From an uncultured Spirochaetaceae bacterium (GTDB taxonomy: Bacteria; Spirochaetota; Spirochaetia; Treponematales; Treponemataceae), in assembly GCA_902797305.1 (NCBI GenBank), contig CADBSK010000083.1:1-38287 (forward strand): a DNA stretch of 38,287 nucleotides. The letters run 5' to 3'. The position numbers and the translations under genes are program-made. The notes beneath the pieces are model-generated. The model worked only from the letters and a program-made list of their open reading frames with translations, made no database searches and was not told where the DNA came from. Of this stretch, positions 33,124-38,287 are shown piece by piece; the stretch's first letter is position 1; each line of letters begins with the position of its first letter.

Positions 33124-34413
33124 CTATAAATTGTCATACAAATCTTCTGTGAAAGTAAGACTTCCACGATAACCGCTGTATGTACGGTTAAAAACCAAAC
33201 GCTCATTCATCGGAAAGGTAGCGTTCAAAAACTGAATTTCTTTTTCTAAAGCAACTTCCTTTTCATTTGTGCTTCCTACAAGCAGCGTAATTTCCTCAGG
33301 TTCATTTCTAATGGCCTGATTGATTTCCCACTGATCGCTGGCAAAAACAATTTTTGGAGCGGTTGCATATTCAAGGGACGAAACTTCAGAAATGATTCTT
33401 TCCTTATCTTCAGGTCTGAAAATTGGTTCCGTTATAACTACAAGAACAGGTGTAAAACTGTAGTCATTTGCAAGATAACGGGTTATTCCCACTGCACTTG
33501 CGGCATCTCCTGCTACAGCAAAGCGCTTCCAGCTCAATTGTCCGATTGACTGTGCAAGATAGCTGTAAACGTAATCCTCTTCTTCTTTAATAACTTTTTC
33601 TACAAATCCTTTATCAAGATTCAAGGCTTCTGCAACTTGTCGAACAAAACGACTGGTATCGGTAGCCCCAATAGGAAGTCCTGGGAAACGGATGTAAGGA
33701 ACTCCAAACTTCTTTTCGAACTTTTCACAAGGGCCTTTCATGAGCCATGGATTAACGACAATGTTAAGAGCAGCTTCTGAACAGGTTTCAATTGTTTCAA
33801 TTCCCTGGTGCTTAGTAAAAAATGTATTTACTTTGAGCCCCAGTTTTGAAAGAATACGGTCGATTTCTTCAAAAGTTCCACTCCAGAATGGATCGTGATA
33901 TGGAATGATTCCAAGAATATTTACAAGTTTTTCATCTTTTTTAGACGCTGGCTTAATCACCTTATCAATAAAGGTATTCCATATAACTTCGTACCCAAGA
34001 TTACTGTCTCCTGCAAAACCTGGAGTTTCTATCGGATAAACCTTAATTCCCTCATCAGCAAATTCGTCAGTAACACTTACAATATCATCTCCGATGATTC
34101 CTGCTGTACAACCTGTGAGAACAAAGTACGCATCCGCATCAATAACCTCTGTGGCACCCTTGATTGTTGAACGCAGTTTGTTAACTCCTCCAAAAACAAC
34201 TTCTTTTTCCAGCATGTTACTTGAGGGAATCGATACACCACTTACAAAACAAGCATGCTTATGACCACTCTGGCCCTGATCCGCAGCAGTAGTCTGCATA
34301 CAGCAACCTGGTCCTGAATGTAAAATCGGACAAACTCTGTGAATCGCACCCAAAACTGAATTTATACCGGCAAGAACACAACCACCTCTAGGGTTTTCTG
34401 TAACAAATGACAT
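33124..34413 (-). CDS. Nitrogenase-like component 1, beta (NifK-like) subunit
   Basis: 429 residues, shorter than NifK (about 520) and without its long N-terminal extension. The three P-cluster cysteines are recognisable: Cys 12 (RGGCVLAG), Cys 37 (HSGPGCCMQ) and Cys 102 (LTGCTAGIIGDD, the NifK TCMAEVIGDD equivalent). The CTAGIIGDD and GVSIPSSNM stretches and the late FASDQWEINQ fit the component 1 fold. AAGGAG precedes the ATG. Together with the NifD-like subunit it should form an alpha2beta2 reductase carrying P-clusters at the alpha-beta interface. It is clearly not BchB/ChlB-like, which have an Asp ligand and different ends. Confidence 0.88.
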   Translation of the reverse strand: MSFVTENPRGGCVLAGINSVLGAIHRVCPILHSGPGCCMQTTAADQGQSGHKHACFVSGVSIPSSNMLEKEVVFGGVNKLRSTIKGATEVIDADAYFVLTGCTAGIIGDDIVSVTDEFADEGIKVYPIETPGFAGDSNLGYEVIWNTFIDKVIKPASKKDEKLVNILGIIPYHDPFWSGTFEEIDRILSKLGLKVNTFFTKHQGIETIETCSEAALNIVVNPWLMKGPCEKFEKKFGVPYIRFPGLPIGATDTSRFVRQVAEALNLDKGFVEKVIKEEEDYVYSYLAQSIGQLSWKRFAVAGDAASAVGITRYLANDYSFTPVLVVITEPIFRPEDKERIISEVSSLEYATAPKIVFASDQWEINQAIRNEPEEITLLVGSTNEKEVALEKEIQFLNATFPMNERLVFNRTYSGYRGSLTFTEDLYDNL

Positions 34414-34460
34414 GTTTACTCCTTAGGGAGAGGACAACCCCTCACCTTTCCCGAGCACGG

Positions 34461-34499
34461 CTTAGGGCTGCTGCCCTAAGAACCCGCTTTCACGGGGTT
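34461..34499 (-). other. Hairpin pair between the NifD-like and NifK-like genes
   Basis: CTTAGGGC-TGCT-GCCCTAAG (34461-34480), a perfect 8-bp GC-rich stem, is followed directly by AACCC/GGGTT (34481-34499), which overlaps the nifD-like stop codon. They lie in an 84-nt, GC-rich gap. No U-run on the coding strand. Candidate for an mRNA processing/stability element or a REP-like insertion that sets the ratio of the two subunits. Confidence 0.6.
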
Positions 34500-35943
34500 A
34501 ACTGTTTTTTATGTATTTGAACGGATTTTCTTCGTACCAACTTGCTTTATATGGTAGCTTTACATGCTCTGCAAGTTTTTTATTAAAACCCGGATTAGAT
34601 AGCTGATCTGCAATCTTATTTCCTAGGTACAAAAGTCCGTCATACCCCATGGTTGGTCTCTTTCCATCAAGAACATGAGTTGTAGGAATTCCCAACTTTG
34701 CTGCCCAGTCAGGAACTCCAATAAATGCGTCCGGCTTAAGTTTGTTTACCAGATTGACCTGTTCAAAAGGCTGCATATTTGCAATATCCACGATAAAGTC
34801 CTTGTGAATTCCGTTTAGATATTCCACATCAACCTGTGCATCTGCATCGTAAGTTGGGGTTTCTAATCCCACAAGCTTCATTCCAAAGTCGTCAATCAAA
34901 GCCGCTGCTGCAAAAGAACGACCTGTTCCACCACAGATAAACACTCTTTTTCCTTCAAGTCGAGAGCGAATCTTTGCTACTAGAGGCTCAATGCGCTGGT
35001 GTTCACGTTCTATAATTTCTTCTACTTCGTTTTCTTTACCAATAATCTTTGCAATTCCCCGGTACCATTTATCGGTGTTGCGAATTCCTATTGGCATTAC
35101 AGTATGGGAATAAGGAATGCCATAATCCTCTTCTAGAGTTTTCATGAACTCATCTGCAAAAACCTTACAGATGCTGGTACTGGCCACAGCCTGAGGAATA
35201 CGCTTGATTTTTTCCAAAGAACTGTAAAATGGAATGTAATTTACTTCTGCACCAATAAGGTTGAGCATACGTTCCATTTCTTTCTGGTCTGCATAACTTA
35301 CAGTCGTAGGAGCAAATAGATTCACAAGATTCGGAACTGTCGGAAGCTTCTTCTTTTTCAAAATATATTTATTGATAGAAATAAAAGCCGAATCAAAACC
35401 GCTGGCGCAAATCTTGCTTTTAAAACCTTCGCAGTGAATTGGCACAATTGTCTGCTCCGGATATTCTTCATTTAATGATTCTGTAATGGCATCAATATCA
35501 TCTCCAATAATTCCAGAAGCACATGAAGAGTAAACAAAAATCAGCTTTGGATTGTATCGGTCTACAGCTTTTTTTACTGCCTCACGGAGTTTCTGCTCAC
35601 CACCGAATACAACACTTTTCTGATCAAGATTGGTTACGATGATACGGGGATTCTTTATATATTTTTCACCACGATGAGCCTGCCCAACACGGAACATATC
35701 TACTGCCATAATTGTGCAGCCTACACATCCCTGTGGAGAATGAGAAATAAAAACAGAATCCTCAAGACTCATGAGACAGGCCATGCTGTTTATCTGCTGG
35801 CACTGTAATCCCTGAGCAAAAGAACGGTCAGCCCTCTTTAAGCACTTTCCTGCAAACATTTCCTGGGCACTAAGGCTTGAACCGCCAAAATCGTTAACTC
35901 GACCTTCTCTACTTTCACGAACTCCTGAATACTGTACTGCCAT
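34498..35943 (-). CDS. Nitrogenase-like component 1, alpha (NifD-like) subunit
   Basis: 481 residues. P-cluster cysteines: Cys 48, Cys 73 (ISHSPQGC) and Cys 141 (YSSCASGIIGDDI), matching NifD Cys 62/88/154. The cofactor cysteine (NifD Cys 275) aligns with Cys 259 in TSICKVFADEF. The other cofactor ligand, NifD His 442 in GPYHGFDG, aligns with Met 432 in RPTMGYDG. NifD Gln 191 and His 195 align with Cys 179 and Phe 183 (CEGFKSKICASGFD), and Arg 96 with Val 81. So it is built to hold a large Fe-S cofactor but not to reduce N2 like NifD. ATG 35943 has AAGGAGG about 8 nt upstream; another ATG 8 nt earlier is out of frame and too close. Methylthio-alkane reductase-like chemistry is the best guess. 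Confidence 0.88.
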   Translation of the reverse strand: MAVQYSGVRESREGRVNDFGGSSLSAQEMFAGKCLKRADRSFAQGLQCQQINSMACLMSLEDSVFISHSPQGCVGCTIMAVDMFRVGQAHRGEKYIKNPRIIVTNLDQKSVVFGGEQKLREAVKKAVDRYNPKLIFVYSSCASGIIGDDIDAITESLNEEYPEQTIVPIHCEGFKSKICASGFDSAFISINKYILKKKKLPTVPNLVNLFAPTTVSYADQKEMERMLNLIGAEVNYIPFYSSLEKIKRIPQAVASTSICKVFADEFMKTLEEDYGIPYSHTVMPIGIRNTDKWYRGIAKIIGKENEVEEIIEREHQRIEPLVAKIRSRLEGKRVFICGGTGRSFAAAALIDDFGMKLVGLETPTYDADAQVDVEYLNGIHKDFIVDIANMQPFEQVNLVNKLKPDAFIGVPDWAAKLGIPTTHVLDGKRPTMGYDGLLYLGNKIADQLSNPGFNKKLAEHVKLPYKASWYEENPFKYIKNS

Positions 35944-35975
35944 TAGCCATGCCTCCTTTATTACCGCACACCAAC

Positions 35976-36401
35976 TTACTTTTTTAGGCTTATGTGATTA
36001 TCAAGCTTATAAAAATATTTCGTAATCTTTTCTAAAGCTTCTTCCACACTGCATTCCACGTCAAAAGTAGAAATCGCTTTTTTTTCAAGCTGCTTTGTAA
36101 CATTAAAGCCAATTCTTGCAGCCACAATACAACGACAGTCAGAAAGAAGTTCAACCTTTGCAGAAGGTTCTCCATTTCCACCACAACCGCAGCCATTTCC
36201 CTTTCCAGAAGAACAGGAAACTTTTCCTGCATTACAATCTGCGCTCAATGAATCAGAAACATTTTCAGGTACAGGTCTTTTTTCCAAAAGATAAAAGGCA
36301 CCATCATCCTGAACTTCATAAATGTAAAAAAATGAAGCAGCTCCAAAATGTAAATCCACATTTTTTCCATCGCCAGAAGCAATTGCAATCTTGTAATCCA
36401 T
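35976..36401 (-). CDS. NifX/NifB-C-terminal-like Fe-Mo cofactor-binding family protein
   Basis: 141 residues of the dinitrogenase iron-molybdenum cofactor family: MDYKIAIASGDGKNVDLHFG, then LLSDCRCIVAARIGFN, the standard RNase-H-like fold of NifX, NafY and the NifB C-terminus. A Cys/Gly-rich insert at residues 56-75 (Cys 56, 63, 71, 73) is not typical of NifX and could bind an Fe-S precursor. First gene of the operon, AGGGGA upstream, 32 nt before the NifD-like gene. Likely carries or shields the cofactor precursor for NifDK-like; this is inference from the family. Confidence 0.85.
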   Translation of the reverse strand: MDYKIAIASGDGKNVDLHFGAASFFYIYEVQDDGAFYLLEKRPVPENVSDSLSADCNAGKVSCSSGKGNGCGCGGNGEPSAKVELLSDCRCIVAARIGFNVTKQLEKKAISTFDVECSVEEALEKITKYFYKLDNHISLKK

Positions 36402-36420
36402 GAAATCCCCTAAAAAAATA

Positions 36421-36445
36421 ATTACCTAGTAAAAAACTAGGTAAT
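36421..36445. promoter_or_regulatory. LysR-box-like dyad (site D1), best copy
   Basis: ATTACCTA-N9-TAGGTAAT, a perfect 8+8 inverted repeat with T-N11-A core. It covers the predicted start point (about 36442) of the nitrogenase-like operon, four bases beyond the -10. Occupancy here should repress, or hold polymerase until an inducer shifts the protein. Confidence 0.8.
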
Positions 36446-36448
36446 TAA

Positions 36449-36477
36449 AATATAAGTCTTATTCCCTACTTAGTCAA
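36449..36477 (-). promoter_or_regulatory. Promoter of the nitrogenase-like operon
   Basis: On the minus strand: TTGACT (36477-36472), 17-bp spacer, TATATT (36454-36449). The -35 lies within the N9 of dyad D2 and the -10 just precedes dyad D1, so the promoter is bracketed by two copies of the same operator with centres 40 bp apart (about four helical turns). Confidence 0.8.
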
Positions 36478-36485
36478 TAGGTAAT
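36461..36485. promoter_or_regulatory. LysR-box-like dyad (site D2)
   Basis: ATTCCCTA-N9-TAGGTAAT on the plus strand, one mismatch from the perfect D1 copy, same 8-9-8 spacing. It overlaps the -35 of the nitrogenase-like operon. It is also immediately downstream of the stop codon of the barrel gene at 36494. Confidence 0.75.
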
Positions 36486-36493
36486 AAGAAAGT

Positions 36494-37549
36494 TTATTTT
36501 TTTAATGAAATTGTATACTGCCAGCTGAACGGAATGCTCAAAGACTTGAATCCGTTATCGTCAAAAGAAGTTCTTATGCCAGTTCGGAATATTCCAAAAC
36601 GAGTATCATAATCAACAAAAGGATATACAGTGAATATATTTGAACTGTCTGTTTCATTTAATACATGCTTATAACTTGCACTTGTTCCTATTTTAAGATT
36701 CTCTAAATCAGCATAATAAATTCTAACTGCAGCTGTTAAAGGAACTCCATTTGCTTTTGTAACAAATTCATTTGTTGTAGCGTCTAAGGAGATATTATTT
36801 AAGCCGGAAAGAACTGTTGCGTAGAAGGAAAGATTTATATCTTTAAGTGAATACCCTGCAGAAACATGAATCAAATGCTCTGTATTCTGAATATAAGTTT
36901 GATCTGAATTATTGTATACATACCCTGCATTAAGCAAAAAATTATCTAAACTTAAAAGTTCTGCACTAGAAGCAAATGTTCTTGTATTTTCTAAAACATC
37001 CTGTGCTGTAGCTGCAATCTTAAAAATATCGTTGAGGGCAAATTCTGCTCCAAAGTTTAAATCTACATGAGAATCAATTCCAAGTCCGCTGGAAAGTTTT
37101 AAACCAAACCCGCTGTCACTAGGAGAAATATCGGCTAAAATTCCAAAACCATTTTTATCCAAAAGTAACCCGTGAGCAAGATAATCATCAATACCTGCAA
37201 GATAAGCCGATGATGAAGCCCATTTCCAAAAGAATGCATTTCCTGCAATAAAGTTTAACTGCTTTATTGGCCGCACATTTGCATATCCCTGGAGCAATGT
37301 TGCAAAGTCAACATCACCACGAATATTTACACGTACACGACCATCAATTTTTTCAGAAGCTAAATCAAACTGAATACGATCACCTACTACTGCAGTCTGT
37401 TTTGTCCCGTCTGAATCAAATTTAAGAAAATCACTGGTTCCAACATTATCCTGATTTCCTCCAAAAGTATTTGTAAGAGAAACATTAAACGCACTTACAG
37501 TGTGAACCAATAAAAACAAAGAAACTCCAAAAATAATAAATTTTTTCAT
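36494..37549 (-). CDS. Outer-membrane porin-like barrel
   Basis: 351 residues from ATG 37549, with GAGGTAGG upstream; the frame from 37579 adds ten residues before an obvious signal peptide (MKKFIIFGVSLFLLVHTVSA). The mature protein has regular alternating strands and many Asn/Asp/Ser turns, in the style of spirochaetal barrels. It ends in SLKK after WQYTISL rather than in a bare aromatic residue. It lies directly upstream of and on the same strand as the nitrogenase-like operon, with only the operon promoter between them, so read-through could co-express them; it might serve as the outer-membrane route for the imported substrate. That link is only positional. Confidence 0.75.
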   Translation of the reverse strand: MKKFIIFGVSLFLLVHTVSAFNVSLTNTFGGNQDNVGTSDFLKFDSDGTKQTAVVGDRIQFDLASEKIDGRVRVNIRGDVDFATLLQGYANVRPIKQLNFIAGNAFFWKWASSSAYLAGIDDYLAHGLLLDKNGFGILADISPSDSGFGLKLSSGLGIDSHVDLNFGAEFALNDIFKIAATAQDVLENTRTFASSAELLSLDNFLLNAGYVYNNSDQTYIQNTEHLIHVSAGYSLKDINLSFYATVLSGLNNISLDATTNEFVTKANGVPLTAAVRIYYADLENLKIGTSASYKHVLNETDSSNIFTVYPFVDYDTRFGIFRTGIRTSFDDNGFKSLSIPFSWQYTISLKK

Positions 37550-37716
37550 AAAACCTACCTCGCTATTTTTTTGAAACATTCAGGCCTTAAAAGTTTCTGT
37601 GCTTTATATATAACTTTTTTAAATTTTTGAATAATATTTTTTTCTGATAGGTGTAATAAATTATTTTTATATGGATATATATAAAATTAGGAACTATAAA
37701 TATCTTCTGAAGCACT

Positions 37717-38287
37717 TTAATTAGAAGAATGAGGTAAGGTGATTTTTTTCAGCAGATGCCTTAAGTAAATTACTTCAAATACCAGTGTCGGAGGCCATGA
37801 AAAAGGGTAAGCCAGGGCAACTGCAAGAGAAGAATCCGTGATTTTTGTGATTGTAAAAAGATAGGTCTGGCGCAGCAGGACAAAGCCTGTGAAAATGATT
37901 ATTGTTGGAACTGTGGTATAGCCCAGCCCCTGGGAAATCTGGCAGAAAACCATGGTTCCGAAGCAGAAAAGATAAAAGCTTGCAGAGGCACGGATGAACA
38001 TTGCCCCGTAGCGGATGACTGAAGGCTCGGAATTAAATATTGAGGCAAGGATGGGGGCAAATATAATCAGTGCGGCGGAAATCATAAATATTTCTGCTCC
38101 TCCAAGAACGCAGGAAATCTTTATTCCCCTGTAAACCCGGTCCATTTTTCCGGCTCCATAGTTCTGTCCTGTAAAAGTCATGGCGGTTGCACAGATACTC
38201 ACCATTGCAAGAATGGAAAGCTCGTCAAAGCGGGCGTAAACTGCCCAGCCTGCCATGCAGTCTGCCCCGAAGCGATTTATGTAACGC
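37717..38287 (-). CDS. MATE-family efflux transporter, 5' part beyond window edge
   Basis: The frame is open to the window end (RYINRFGADCMAGWAVYARF continues into it), so the ATG at 38256 is internal. The visible ~189 residues are the C-terminal half of a MATE protein: GADCMAGWAVYARFDEL, TFTGQNYGAGKMDRVYRG, then about five TM segments and FGTMVFCQISQGLG. These are Na+- or H+-driven multidrug/toxin exporters of the inner membrane. The C-terminal KITLPHSSN is ordinary. No terminator seen after it. Confidence 0.88.
   Translation of the reverse strand, partial: RYINRFGADCMAGWAVYARFDELSILAMVSICATAMTFTGQNYGAGKMDRVYRGIKISCVLGGAEIFMISAALIIFAPILASIFNSEPSVIRYGAMFIRASASFYLFCFGTMVFCQISQGLGYTTVPTIIIFTGFVLLRQTYLFTITKITDSSLAVALAYPFSWPPTLVFEVIYLRHLLKKITLPHSSN

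Noticed and set aside
33124..35943. Protochlorophyllide/chlorin or Ni-sirohydrochlorin reductase subunits
   Set aside because: Both subunits keep three P-cluster cysteines each and the alpha subunit keeps the cofactor cysteine, unlike BchN/BchB and CfbD. No tetrapyrrole genes are nearby.
33124..36401. A genuine N2-fixing nitrogenase
   Set aside because: No nifH, nifB, nifE or nifN in the window, K-like protein much shorter than NifK, and the NifD residues His 195, Gln 191, Arg 96 and His 442 appear replaced. The neighbours concern sulfur, not ammonia assimilation.
37555..37700. A further copy of the 8-9-8 dyad before the porin-like gene
   Set aside because: ATTACACCTA appears on the minus strand, but it has two extra bases within the half-site and no matching right half at the proper spacing.
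1..38287. CRISPR array, tRNA/rRNA gene, insertion sequence or prophage
   Set aside because: I saw no regularly spaced direct repeats, no cloverleaf with conserved arms, and no transposase, integrase or phage structural gene among the coding regions.

Overview
The window looks like a chromosomal segment of an anaerobic, AT-rich spirochaete, most plausibly a gut or rumen Treponema. The grounds are the Treponema-style outer-membrane barrels, an MMPL-type RND pump with LolA-like and barrel partners, a ferredoxin-linked 2-oxoacid oxidoreductase, and gut-type accessory genes. The assignment rests on protein character only; no rRNA or tRNA gene was seen.

Layout. 1-1.3 kb: end of an outer-membrane barrel gene, then a remnant of an HD-GYP gene. 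1.6-9.4 kb (+): a LysR-type regulator, then a sulfonate/nitrate/taurine-type ABC importer (binding protein, ATPase, permease), a TIM-barrel amidohydrolase and a four-subunit 2-oxoacid:ferredoxin oxidoreductase. 9.5-14.0 kb (+): a PaaK-like AMP-forming CoA ligase, then an alpha/beta hydrolase, an aminotransferase and cysteine synthase. 14.1-19.6 kb: a barrel, a LolA-like protein and an RND exporter (-), with a divergent TetR gene. 19.7-22.5 kb (+): a small membrane protein, a P1B ATPase and an HMA-like protein. 22.5-23.8 kb: a broken methyltransferase gene and an EAL phosphodiesterase gene. 23.8-26.8 kb (+): CsoR and a CopA copper ATPase whose last domain is a CopZ-like module with its own ribosome binding site. 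36.4-26.8 kb (-): a long operon of a NifX-like protein, a NifD-like and a NifK-like protein, a second ABC importer of the same class, two C-S-bond PLP enzymes (cystathionine gamma-synthase/lyase type and MalY/PatB type) and possibly a Cys-rich TIM-barrel protein. The right end holds a barrel and part of a MATE exporter.

The most interesting content is the nitrogenase-like operon. Its NifDK-like pair keeps all six P-cluster cysteines and the cofactor cysteine, but lacks residues needed for N2 reduction. It sits with organosulfur-type transport and C-S enzymes rather than with nifH, nifB, nifE or nifN. I infer a reductive organosulfur-scavenging system, in the spirit of methylthio-alkane reductase.

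A 25-bp dyad (ATTACCTA-N9-TAGGTAAT, containing the T-N11-A pattern of LysR-type regulators) occurs twice at the promoter of this operon. Related copies with the same 8-9-8 spacing lie in front of the lysR gene, the first ABC/oxidoreductase operon and the CoA ligase gene. This ties the two halves of the window, 27 kb apart, into one probable regulon. The oxidoreductase could supply the reduced ferredoxin that a nitrogenase-like enzyme needs. Both the regulon and the pathway are inferences from sequence reading.
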